Source: Odiellus spinosus (lineage: Eukaryota > Arthropoda > Arachnida > Opiliones > Phalangiidae). Taken from it: 64,000 nt of DNA. Location: positions 7,017,851-7,081,850 of the forward strand of contig OY987234.1 in assembly GCA_963920705.1 (NCBI GenBank), given 5' to 3'. A program made the translations under genes and the position numbers. A model generated the notes under the pieces. It was not told where the DNA came from, made no database searches, and was given only the letters and a program-made list of their open reading frames with translations. Positions 54,625-64,000 of this stretch are shown piece after piece. The first letter of the stretch is position 1; each line of letters begins with the position of its first letter.

Positions 54625-54873
54625 TTTTTCCAGTGACATTAACCTGATATTTATACAGGCACAAAATTTATCAAAAAACCCTAATAAACACTACGAATTT
54701 AACTTCAAGATCAAGGCAAGTGTCATAGAATTAAATGATCAAGTACTCTCCCATAAATTTCCCTGATTTACTTAAAATTTTTCAGAGTTTGCCAGATTTT
54801 TGTCAACATTCAAATTCCCTGATATTTCAAAGTATTACAAACTTTTCAGGTTTTTGCGTGAACTATGAACCAC
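54625..54873 (+). repeat. Repeat family K copy 1 (K1)
   Basis: Shared landmarks with K2 in the same order are TTTTCCAG, AAAAAACCCTAATAA, CCCTGATTT, TTTTTCAGA, TTCAAATTCCCTGATATTTC, and a terminal GTTTTTGCGTGAACTATGAA. Repeats with CCCTGATATTTCC words are common in arthropod genomes; the class of this one is not known to me. Confidence 0.6.
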
Positions 54874-55769
54874 GAGGGTCGTGGTCCGAACGAGCCATAT
54901 AAATTGAAAGTAAAAAATTGGAATCTCGGCGTGGTGAAAAAAAGTTATTTATGTTCGGTGTCGGCGTAAGCGAGATCCGGGCTCGACAAGCCCGAAGACT
55001 GATTTCCAAGAGCGAAAAAAGAATTTTTCCAGAGTGAAAATCGTTTTTTTCTCCCGAAAACTTTTAACGCGATTGGATGAAAAGGTGGCGGAGAGGATAG
55101 AAGGAGACGTTGAGAGACGTCCGTAAAGTAGGTATATAAACACCGTTTGACGAATGTCCATTGGAAATGGAAATTTCGATCGGGACATTTATCGAATGTT
55201 TAGAGAAGAAAGTTTAGACCACCCGGGCGCGAGGCCCAGAGATCGAGATCCATTTTATTATAGTCTATGATTAAATATCCAATTTACCGGAGTAGCTTAA
55301 CTCAGACTCGATCCACGATCGCAAGTTTCAACGCGTACAAATCTACACTAACCCGAGTGGCTCCAATATACTTTTACGTTTATATCAGATTGTTTTAAAT
55401 ACAGACACGTTAATTCTTTATAGAGGCACCCCCCTACTCTCTCCCTCCGGGTTCTTATAGTTTATTATAGAGTCTGAAGGGGGGGACTGTAAGGGGGTTT
55501 GATTAGTGATGAATGACAATAGCGTAGGCTTCAACGCTAAAATAAGAAAATAAGAAAAAAATCCAAAAATCTGGGTGGAACCCGCCAAACTACTTATAAT
55601 TATAAAGGGATATTGATACTATTTAATCATTTTAGAACAATTAGATTTAAATTATAATCACTATTAAGAAATGGCTTAATCAATAATAGTACTAATAGTG
55701 GAATCTAGACGTAATTTCTAGTAAATTTAGGTATTTTTGAATAGAAAATTTGGCTAAATAATCAATAAC
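54874..55769. other. Unique sequence, no gene recognised
   Basis: The minus-strand frame at 54949-55188 is short and unrecognised. A GGGGGG run lies near 55480. Confidence 0.45.
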
Positions 55770-56040
55770 TTTCTCAGGGTTAATACAACTAATTTATTAA
55801 ACCAATTTCAATGATTTTTCCAGGTTTTATTGGTGAATCTTTCCTGTTATTTCCAGGTGCAACAAAGGTTTCTAAAAAACCCTAATAAGCTGATTAAGTT
55901 GAACTAATAAAATGCCCTGATTTCTCGGTTTAAAGTCAATTTATTTTTCAGATTATACCTAATATTTTGTAGATTTTTTGGTAATCTTCAAATTCCCTAA
56001 TATTTCCAGATGTTTCACAGCTAGGTTTGCATGAACACAG
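55770..56040 (+). repeat. Repeat family K copy 2 (K2)
   Basis: AAAAAACCCTAATAAGCTGA, TGCCCTGATTTCTC, TTTTTCAGATTATACC and CTTCAAATTCCCTAATATTT follow in the same order and similar spacing as in K1, ending at GGTTTGCATGAACACAG. Divergence is substantial, so the copies are old. Confidence 0.6.
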
Positions 56041-56589
56041 ATCAAATAACTTTCTATTCCTAGAATTATATTTAAATTGACGATTTATACAGAGTTTTCG
56101 TGTCAATCTCCCTTGAGGAAAAAATTCTTAGAGGAAAACTTAATTATTGGTTGGTATCGAAGCGACATCCCCTCGGCGCTCCCGCGATACAAAAATTATA
56201 TATATATAAAAAACCCATGTTTAATTTAAGACTTAGATCGAAGGGGACGACTGTTGGATGATGCGATCCCGAAAAAAACTTGAAAAATCACCTAATCACC
56301 CCCTTAATATCAATGTCCCCCCCCCCCCCTACGGGTCTTTTTTTAAAAGAAAAATCAAGGCCATAGCTTCTTAGCCATTAATTTCTCTTTCATCTTTCAC
56401 GTATACATAGTATCAGTCTATCTATAGATAATATACACACACATAAATATATGTATGTATGTATATATATATACATACATGTAGTTCATTTCAGTTTTAT
56501 TTGTTACCGCGAAATCAAAAAAAGATAGAATGCAATTGCACGAAAACTTATAATTTGATTCAATATCGTTTTAAATTGCAGCCTTTCAA
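56041..56589. other. Unique sequence with C13 run and palindromic microsatellite
   Basis: A C13 run lies at 56317-56329. ATGTATGTATGTATATATAT followed by ATACATACAT (about 56451-56480) is self-complementary and could extrude as a cruciform. No gene supported. Confidence 0.55.
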
Positions 56590-56675
56590 GCGATAAAATT
56601 ACACAACATTATTAAGCTATAGAAATCAATTGTTTATCTTACTCGGCAAGTAGGCTTAAAGGAACACACACGGCA
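56590..56675 (+). repeat. Probable fragment of family A (A4)
   Basis: TTATTAAGCTATAGAAATCA then ATTGTTTATCTTACTCGGCA and AGTAGGCTTAAAGGAA resemble A2 (ATTAAGCTAGAAATCAATTT, ACTTACTCCGAAAGTATG) and A3 (GATAGGCTTAAGGAA). Only this section is recognisable. Confidence 0.45.
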
Positions 56676-56744
56676 AAATTAATTCAGTTCAAACCTATAT
56701 AAACGAGTGTAGTACTTTCTAAAAAGAGTATACACGAGCTTTCA

Positions 56745-57065
56745 CTCAAAAATATTTAACCGTTATCTCGCAAACAGGATTTGAAATTCGCGTCAAGATC
56801 CAGTTTTAAGGAGGGAAATTTAAATTTGTATCTATAGCACAGGAATTTGATTTTTATCTTTCTAGGGAAGCGGGATACAAATCTCTAGATGGTTGCGATT
56901 TTTTACCGCGTGGTGGCGCCTCTAGAGGGGGTCTATTCGCTTGAATCTTTCTATTTGCAATATTTGTTGTTGTCATCATTTTTGCAGCTACAAAACGTTT
57001 TATTTTTTTTAATGTACTAAAACTATCTATATTGATTTTAGCTGTTGTACCTTTCGACAAGGATC
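56745..57065 (-). repeat. Repeat family L copy 3 (L3), reverse strand, with short open frame
   Basis: Read on the minus strand it contains ATGATGACAACAACAAATAT, TGCAAATAGAAAGATTC, GGATCTTGACGCGAATTTCA and GATAACGGTTAAATATTTT, aligning to L1 along its length. The minus frame at 56854-57060 has 68 codons. It begins Met-Ser-Lys-Gly-Thr-Thr and includes Met-Thr-Thr-Thr-Asn-Ile-Ala-Asn-Arg-Lys near residues 29-38, where L1 has its first ATG. I recognise no protein family. L3's frame extends upstream of the L1 start, while L1 has an in-frame stop there, so L3 may be closer to the original. Confidence 0.65.
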
Positions 57066-57995
57066 CTAATTTGAAATCTCGTAGTCAAGAGTCTCTCGCC
57101 AATTACGTGCCTACTAGCTCACGCTCTCTTTCGTTCGTTGATTGACTTTTAATTCCATAATTGCTTTGATTTATTTTTTATTGCTTAAGCCTATTTATAT
57201 CTACGCTATAAAATTCCTCGTTGTTGATTCGCGCTCTAGCTTTAACCACAAACAAACTGATTAGAGACGTTCGAATAGTTCCGTATACGCTGCAAACCCG
57301 AAATGAAATGACGATGACGGATGAGGAGCCGTAATAATTAACCAGAGTCGCTTTCATCGTCGTAAATAAAGTTCCATTTTTCATCCGATGGATGGCGCGC
57401 CGAAATAAAAACGGACGCCAGGGAAATAAATCTAATAAATCATAAAAGTCTACGTCGAGTTGCTCGAGTATCGAAAGACTAAGAGCATCCCTTATAACTT
57501 TAACGTATCAGTTCCGAAGCGAAGACGAAGGCTAGACTGCCGATCCCCCAAAGAAGGACCTCCGCAGTCCGGTAATAAATTGGTTGGAAAGTTGTCACAT
57601 TCGGCCCGAAAACGTCCCGAAAAAATGAAATAAACGTATAGGAAGAAGTCTATAAGGAGCTAGAGTAGTCCTAGTTCGAAACCCAAAAATGAATGATTAC
57701 TCGATTCCAATCGTTCATATTTTTTTTTTCCACGAAAGACGCGATATTTCATTGCCTAAATATAAACAAACCCTGACTCCCGTAATAAAATGTACGTCGA
57801 GATATCAACGAAAAATTGCTTCCAATAGAAACATTCCAACGATATCCGAAGTTAATTCAAGGCGTACAAAATGTAGTTTATATTCTTGACGCATTATCGT
57901 ATACCAAAGTTGAGTTATCATGATATAGAGAAAAAAGCTACGGGTGACGCGTACTTGGAAGCTGAATTCGTACAAGTTCATGAAATCTGAAGCCT
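57066..57995. other. Unique sequence, no gene recognised
   Basis: Frames at 57178-57384 and 57689-57889 are short and unrecognised. Confidence 0.45.
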
Positions 57996-58003
57996 AATAT
58001 CCC

Positions 58004-58165
58004 GAGGGGCTAACCACTTCCCTTAAATCTGTACACTGATTACGCAATTACGGAAATGATTACAGCCTTAGGTAGTACTAAATCCGTAGTCAGTTACGTA
58101 ATCACTTTAGTACAGTCAAAGCTACAGGTGTGTACACCGATTACGGGGAGTGGTCAGCCCCTCGC
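58004..58165. mobile_element. MITE element I with 8-bp target duplication
   Basis: The ends GAGGGGCTAACCACTTCCC on the left and GGGGAGTGGTCAGCCCCTCG on the right are inverted. Inward, TCTGTACACTGATTACG pairs with GTGTACACCGATTACG in complementary orientation. AATATCCC occurs directly on each side (57996-58003 and 58166-58173). An 8-bp duplication is typical of the hAT superfamily, though P and Merlin elements also make about 8. The interior has further palindromes around ATTACGTAATCACTTTAGTA. No open frame, so it is non-autonomous. Confidence 0.8.
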
Positions 58166-58173
58166 AATATCCC

Positions 58174-58589
58174 TCATCATCTATACGCGAAATTAGTTGA
58201 ACATGGTGAATAACTTGTAATTATAGCAAAAACGCATGAAAGATCAAAGGATATTGATAAATGTAGCCTCCGCGCTCCGGTGTTCAGGGTGAAGCCCAAC
58301 CTATTGTACCTTTATGAAAATATTATAATATGTTTATGATATTATTAAATCTTCGAACTTATGGCTTTAAGACGAATTTCTTTCGCGTAACCTATATCGA
58401 GAATCATCGGGCACTCGAGTGTATTGCTTGTTTAATTTTAATTAGTTTAGAAATGAATTAATACGTGAATAAGTACTGGTCCGAAAGCTCTCCTCCAGAA
58501 ACGTTTATTGAATAAATTGGTTTTTATGGAAGCAGTCTCGTATTTAATATAATAATATTATAACTATCCCTCATATTTACAAGTTGAAA
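58174..58589. other. Unique AT-rich sequence, no gene recognised
   Basis: No gene or repeat recognised. Confidence 0.45.
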
Positions 58590-58750
58590 TTTTCCAGATA
58601 TTTCAAGTAGCTGCAATTTCTTTTGTTAGTCATGGACCGCGAATAATCTCGTATCTATAAAATCATTTCACAATTTTTTCTCTTAACATCTTCTAATGTC
58701 CCTAACATTTGCCTACATTTAATTCTGTGATATTTCCAGGTTTGTATAGA
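58590..58750 (+). repeat. Possible family K copy 3 (K3)
   Basis: TTTTCCAGATATTTC, TTTTTTCTCTTAACATCTTC, TAATGTCCCTAACATTT and CTGTGATATTTCCAGGTTTG resemble K1 and K2, but the order and spacing are looser. Confidence 0.35.
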
Positions 58751-59292
58751 GAAATATTAAATTAAAATAATATATACTATAAGAAATCAGAGGTTACTAT
58801 CTCTTTAATTAAACTCTTTAACATCCTTTATTTAAACTTAACTATATTTTACTTTAAAAGTTTAAAACTAAACATTATTATTAAGTTTGAATTTGACTTA
58901 TTTAATTTTTCAATTTTATTCGCGTTATAATCCCTTGAATTTAATTAGCATATTTCCTTTTATATTTTTTTGCCTCCAAAAGGCCAAAAACCAATTTACC
59001 GAATATTAAAATCCATAATTCAAAGATTGAACCACGCTGAGCTATATCTAACCTCGAAAATATATTTAATAAAACGCGATTAGTTAGGCACGCAGACATA
59101 GGTTATAGGGTTTAGAACTACATATATATATATGGTTGAAATTTATGTCTAGGAGTCGAAGATCTTTATAAAAACCTTACATCTTAAATTTAATATACGC
59201 CTACCTATATCTCTTTGGAAAATATTTGGTCGTGACAGGGGAAAGATATAGATAAAAGGTTAGTTGCTGACTACAGTGCGCTACAGTGCCTT
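58751..59292. other. Unique AT-rich sequence, no gene recognised
   Basis: Very AT-rich with short TA repeats near 59120. No gene supported. Confidence 0.45.
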
Positions 59293-59501
59293 TAGGGACG
59301 GAAATAAGCGCAAGACACTGGACATTGTCCGATAAATTTCCCAAATTCCCCATAACTTTTATTTTTGAGATGTGGGGGTCATTGGACATCTGTCCGATAA
59401 GAAAAAGTACTTGTCATATAATTTAAATATTAGATAACTTTGAATTGGTGATGGAGAGTCACTGGACAATTGTCCAGTAAGAAAATTTTATTTTCGTCCC
59501 T
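59293..59501. mobile_element. Repeat family D copy 2 (D2), MITE
   Basis: The ends TAGGGACGGAAATAA and TTTTATTTTCGTCCCTG are inverted. Three internal near-palindromes, CTGGACATTGTCCGATAA, TTGGACATCTGTCCGATAAG and CTGGACAATTGTCCAGTAAG, are related to each other and to D1's AATTGTCCAGTAA. No target duplication is evident here, in contrast to D1. It lies only about 60 bases upstream of C4. Confidence 0.75.
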
Positions 59502-59559
59502 GGACTGCACGCAAAAAATATTACTATTGGGACTCCCCGATGCGGGCGCCACCTATCAT

Positions 59560-59960
59560 GACTAACAATGATCAACTATCTTAATAGATGAAGATGAATA
59601 GCAAAACTTGGCGCACATTCATAAGCGTCCTCTAAGGGTGAAAAAAGTGCGGGCAAAGTATAAAAAACCTCGAGTTAGTGACTGACTACGGTCACACTAG
59701 CATTTCTTTTATCGATTTTAAACGAAAATCAAGCCGATATTCTACTCGCCAGGAATATTTAAGCGTCACGTGTTCACACATCTTTATAAATCGATAAATT
59801 TAAATTTTAAAACGATTCCAAGACTTAGTATGACCTCAGTTCTAGTATAGAGATTTTGTTAGTTCCTATTTTTGCCTATCACTGTTTTCGCCGTTAGAGT
59901 ACGCTTATGAACGAACGTCAGATTTTTTTTATTCATATTGATCTTGGTAATCCTAGCTGC
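59560..59960. mobile_element. Repeat family C copy 4 (C4), interrupted by B3
   Basis: The left arm has ATCTTAATAGATGAAGATGA and CATTCATAAGCGTCCTCTAA; the right arm has CACTGTTTTCGCCGTTAGAG and TACGCTTATGAACG followed by ATTCATATTGATCTTGGTAA. The inner ends are separated by a family B monomer. No coding content. Confidence 0.75.
59694..59842 (+). mobile_element. Repeat family B monomer (B3), nested in C4
   Basis: GACTACGGTCACACTAGCAT, ATCAAGCCGATATTC, GCGTCACGTGTTCACACATC and TTTATAAATCGATAAATT follow the order of the right arm of B2, ending ACGATTCCAAGACTTAGTAT. It lacks the middle CTGGTTCCCGAA block, so it is an internally deleted copy. Its ends are not marked by an obvious target duplication. 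Confidence 0.7.
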
Positions 59961-61783
59961 AATTAATAATGTTTCAAACGTAATCGGCAATAGAAGCTCA
60001 AACACAAACGGAACGTGAACAGATCGCTTTACCTCTATACCTTTACGTTATAATTATCTATAGGTATTTGTTTAGACAGAGCCAATACAGAGTTATATAA
60101 GAGTTACCATATTTTATAAGAGACTGAACTCGGTCTATATTAGAACGAAATTGATCGTTAATATTACAGCATGCGATTGGATCTATTCCTTCAAAGCGAA
60201 ACCGGTTTTCTGTATAAGAATTTACACCCATTTCCAGGTTAAAACTTAGAACATTATAGGATCGTGACTATATTGAAGCTTTTAGGCCGGAGAGCGCCGC
60301 TTTTAAATTAAACCGTATAAAATGTTCTTCCTTTAAAAAGGCACGAAAAAAATATAAAGTTCTTAAATTTATAGCGAGGAAACTCACTCGAGTGAATGAA
60401 TACCATACTTAAAAATGGTAAAAGAAAAAAACTGTATTGAAAAGATAGTAGCTTTACTTTTCTGCTCCATTCGGATTTACACGGTGAACAAACCATATTT
60501 ATTTATTTATACATTCATTTATTTATTTATCTATATATATTTTGTTTTCATCCGGGTATTTATAACCAGAAGGTTTTTCCAACGCGTACGAAGCTACTAG
60601 CTTCCGCGAAACTCTAATGGTAAGAAATCAACACTAACTGATACGAATCCTAGGCCTAAGTTTTAAAATTTTTCCAAAGTAGACACGCATTCAAACCTTA
60701 AAGAATTATTTTCAGTCCGTGCAATCTTATCAGTTTGATATTTCAACGCGTATAAAGATAAGTTCCGTTTTTATCTCTTCAGTGTTTAGTTCCGGGAAAT
60801 ACGGGGACTTGTATATTTCTACGTGTTGAAAATTCGAACTGATTATCTAAAAAAAATGAAATTCGAAATAACTTTCTTCCATATATAAACACGCGATATT
60901 AAACATATCTTTACAAGGTTATAAGACGTCGAATTCGTAATAGAGTAACCAGTTTTTTAGCGTGATAACTGGACCCATTCTAAGATTGGTATTAGCGTGA
61001 TGGCCAGTAAGTACGAAAGATAGAACGGATCGAGCCCAAGGCCTTTTATTTATCGGACCTATTCATCGTTATCAAAACTATACGTTAATACATAGAAAAA
61101 TAACATTTAAAAAAATCCTAAAAAACTTTTCACCTTCTTCTAAAAAGAATTTTGGCTCGTATCGGGCGGTTAAAAACGGAGACCGGGAGGAAAGAGGGGG
61201 CGGGTATTTATTAATGACTAAGCCTCGGCGTTAATCGCGAAAGCTAATTTGTTAAAACCGGAGAGAACAATGAATCTTTCCACTAGGCCTAAAATGAAGA
61301 AGAAAAAAACACGCGAAGAGGGTCGAGGGGGCGTCCAGGATTTTTCAGCCTGGATGGGCCACGTTTTAATTTGGGAGATAGGAACCGTGAAACCAGATAT
61401 TAGTTCCACATCATCCTTAGAAATTCATCCACCGCGAACCTGAAGGGCCGAAAACAACGCCGTGAAAAGGGACCGGATGACGTCTAGAACCTATAACAAT
61501 AGTCTAACCTAATTTCACTTTCTTTCCATTACATCTTATTCGGTGAACGAAATTATAAAGTTTATCCACCGATCAAGATTGAATAATAAAAATAGAAAGC
61601 GGCAAAGATTTCTACGTAATCTATAATATTTCGTTTTGAATCGATAGCGCTTACAAAGTTAGACATACCTCTACGTAAACGAATCAGCCTTGAGCTACTT
61701 TTGAACGCGAGCTGTCAATTCTAGTTGGTCAATAATTCGGGAAGTAGGAGGGGAATTATACACCTTCAAATTCTTTTAAAGCG
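59961..61783. other. Unique sequence with an ATTT microsatellite, no gene recognised
   Basis: An (ATTT)n-like tract with interruptions lies at about 60497-60535. Frames near 60308-60600 and 61218-61443 overlap on both strands and are unrecognised. Confidence 0.45.
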
Positions 61784-61809
61784 AAAAAAAAAAAAAAAAA
61801 AAAAAAAAA
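61784..61809 (+). repeat. A homopolymer, 26 bases
   Basis: A pure A run in unique sequence; no adjacent retroposed sequence recognised. Confidence 0.9.
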
Positions 61810-63519
61810 TCAATCTTTGTTAAAAATCTGTTCTTATTTATAATTGTTCCTGTGTCCGATCTCGCAATGATGACATATTCCCCCACACACTATATGACTA
61901 CAATACATCCCACCTTACTTGTCACTTTGTCAGTAATTATAAAGCTAGATCACATCTTTATACGATTTGATTGGGAAGTAAGGGAAAATGGCGTGGCGTC
62001 ACGCTATACAATGGTTTTTGTATAGGGGGATTAATTCGGGATAAGCACTCAATCCAACTGATGGGAAATTAGAATTAAAACAGGAAGTGGTCACGTGACT
62101 ATTATGTATTTCTTTCCCCTAATCGGTCTATATAAAAAATATAAAAATATTTTAAGTATAATTACAGTTAAATATATGGAAAAATATAGCCTAAATATGT
62201 AGAGAATAAATTAATTAACTAAATTAAAAATACTTTATATTAATCGTCTTCTTTGTATGGTTTTAGAACCGCGAATTTTTAGATTTAGTAAAGTCTTCAA
62301 AATGTCATTGAATATAGTCACGTCACCGGTTCCAAGCTTGAAAATAAAACACACTGTTTAAATTCTATGAACTTTTACAGACTATACTAATCGTAAGGTG
62401 GAAAATTGTAATTTCTCGACTCGAAATATAGGATATTATAGGAATTATTATTAAAATATATATAGGAGGAAAATAAATATAGGAATGCGGTTGCTCTGCG
62501 AGCAGAATATACGCAGTTTGCTTTCCTCCTCTCGTAATGGCGTTTTACTCTGGAATGTCGATAATACGTAACGAGTGAAGAGGAACTCTCTGCCCAACGT
62601 TGTTGGGTTTTGGTCGTCGCCAACTCATTAATCAATGTTCGTATATCCACCGCAAAGAAAAGAAAAAAGTTGTTTCTCGATATATATTTGGAAAAAGGAT
62701 TGAACCCGTGATGGGAGTTCGGTTGCCCTAACGTGACGTAGATGATGTCCGAAATCGAAAAACGATCGACTAGATGTTTTGGCCCGTGTTCAGTATTCCG
62801 AACCTTCGATATACGTCCGAGTAACACCCTTAGAAGGGAATGAAATAACCCACTTTTGAAAAACTGTCTATGGTAATTTTGCTACCTTACAAAGTTGCAA
62901 ATCCTAATATATTAAAGGTCTTGTGACACTCTAGTTTTCACTTTTCTTCGTGAAAAGATTGAAACGGATTGACTCTTTCAGTATAAGTTAGTGTAATGTT
63001 ATCCTATTGCACTAATTCTAACTCAGCTGCTAAATAAAGATACATCAGTTTAAAATACTAAAACAACTTTATTCGTTCGCGTCACAAACAACTCTGCCTT
63101 TCTTATTCGAAACGCATACATAAGAAACCTCGTATACAAGTTATCAGTAGAGCAGTTTGTTTTTTATCTTATCTAATATCGTTAAACGTCTACAGTTATA
63201 TGGGTTTTTTAAGATGCTTTTTTTAGCTATCGTTACAGTTAGATTAGGTTAAGGGTATAGATTATGTAATGTTGTATGAAGTCATAATCCAGATAATTCA
63301 ACGTTAATAATTTAAAGATTATGTAGGTATATTTAAAAGTTATTCCATTTACGATTAATATCATATTTTTTATAATTTATAATTTGAAATATTACAAGTT
63401 TAGTGGTATTCTTTCAATATTTTTAAATTGTATTATTCATTTTAAAGCGATTTAAGAGTGTTTTAATATAGCTTTAAAATTTTCTTATTAGCGTAAATAT
63501 ATTTTTATAGGTTTTTGAC
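61810..63519. other. Unique sequence, no gene recognised
   Basis: The 146-codon minus frame at 62387-62827 has an Asn/Tyr-rich C-terminus and no recognisable domain; it begins with a non-ATG codon (TTG). AT content rises after 63150. Confidence 0.4.
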
Positions 63520-63695
63520 ACTAAACACTTTGGAACCGTTTTCAAACCGTTTTGAATGTTCAAATCGACTTTTCAAGCAAAATTAATTTAATTTTCACAG
63601 AAATAATATCTACAGATGACCTTAAAATATTTCATTTTGATCTTTTCAAAATCTTTTTAAAATTGTTTCAAAATTTCTAGTGTGAACGTGCTTAT
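63520..63695 (+). repeat. Possible diverged family B relative (B4)
   Basis: TTTCAAACCGTTTTGAATG with CAAATCGA, and ATTTCTAGTGTGAACGTGC, recall the CGTTTTGAAACGG, AATCGATTCGA and CCTAGTATGAACGC blocks of family B. The match is partial and in a very AT-rich stretch, so chance similarity is not excluded. Confidence 0.25.
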
Positions 63696-64000
63696 TCAGA
63701 AATGCATTTAACAATTTAAAATAATCTTCCATCGTCTTAAATTGACGATTCAATCCAAAAATATCGAATGATATAATCTTCACGTGAAAATACGAACTGA
63801 CCACGTGTCTACATTTAGAATTACATAACGTCCCGAAATAATTACGCGACCTCAATTATATATTTTCTCTTTCGTATAGACAACATTCCTATCACGAAAA
63901 ACCCGTTGCTTTTGGTTACGTTCTCGTACGGAATAATTTTGATTGATAACTTTGAAAAAGGTATAGATCACGATTCGCGCTTATTTCGTGGGAGATTACA
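63696..64000. other. Unique AT-rich sequence, no gene recognised
   Basis: No gene or confident repeat. It includes CTTCACGTGAAAATA and CCACGTG words (E-box-like) that may be chance. Confidence 0.4.

Noticed and set aside
54208-54647. Exon interrupted by MITE H2
   Set aside because: The host sequence is itself an inverted repeat (element M), and the far end runs into repeat K1, so a coding exon is the weaker explanation.
62387-62827. 146-codon minus-strand frame
   Set aside because: It begins with TTG, not ATG; no recognisable motif, a low-complexity Asn/Tyr/Ser end, and no splice or start context.

Overview
This window looks like nuclear DNA of an invertebrate, most likely an insect. Its AT-rich sequence is full of intact CpG (CGCG, TCGA, ACGT), GAGA/CTCT tracts and long A or C homopolymers, which fits a hymenopteran such as a bee, ant, wasp or sawfly. 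That placement is inference from base composition only. There is no bacterial gene layout, no operon, no tRNA or rRNA gene, and no CRISPR array.

No convincing protein-coding gene was found in the 64 kb. Open frames are short, overlap on both strands, are biased in composition, and give translations of no family I recognise. Several of the longest have no ATG at their start; the longest, 43376-44032, begins at GTG. One short frame (22205-22390) is the least unlikely exon candidate and is offered only as that. The window is best read as intergenic DNA or the inside of one or more very long introns.

What can be supported is a set of dispersed, non-autonomous repeats found by comparing the window with itself on both strands. 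I name them A to M locally. A is a long-inverted-repeat element (1.27-1.95 kb and 26.95-27.40 kb, probable fragments near 45.2 and 56.6 kb). B is a roughly 150-290 bp unit seen as monomers (1.52 and 59.69 kb) and as a head-to-head palindromic dimer (12.61-13.32 kb). C is a MITE with arms of about 95 bp (4.8, 16.8, 51.9 and 59.6 kb). D is a MITE rich in TGGACA/TGTCCA palindromes (16.94 and 59.29 kb). E, F and G are single-copy hairpins. H is a MITE pair (14.03 and 54.35 kb). I is a MITE with an 8-bp target duplication (58.0 kb). J is a pair of about 125 bp with splice-like signals (21.64 and 53.98 kb). K is a CCTGATATTTCC-type repeat (54.6, 55.8 and 58.6 kb). L is a repeat carrying a conserved short open-frame start (28.44, 40.16 and 56.75 kb). 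M is a palindrome split by H2 (54.2 kb).

The layout is uneven. From 51.9 to 60 kb is a repeat-dense block with nested insertions: H2 in M, and B3 in C4. Earlier nests are B1 in A1 and D1 in C2. In contrast 28.8-39.9 kb shows almost no recognisable repeat and has CpG- and GAGA-rich islands, so it is the best place to look for regulatory or unrecognised exonic sequence. Simple repeats include a (CT)n tract of about 134 bp, a 21-bp minisatellite, a 23-bp minisatellite and many mononucleotide runs. I saw no self-contained new enzymatic or defence system; the interest lies in the nested fold-back elements.
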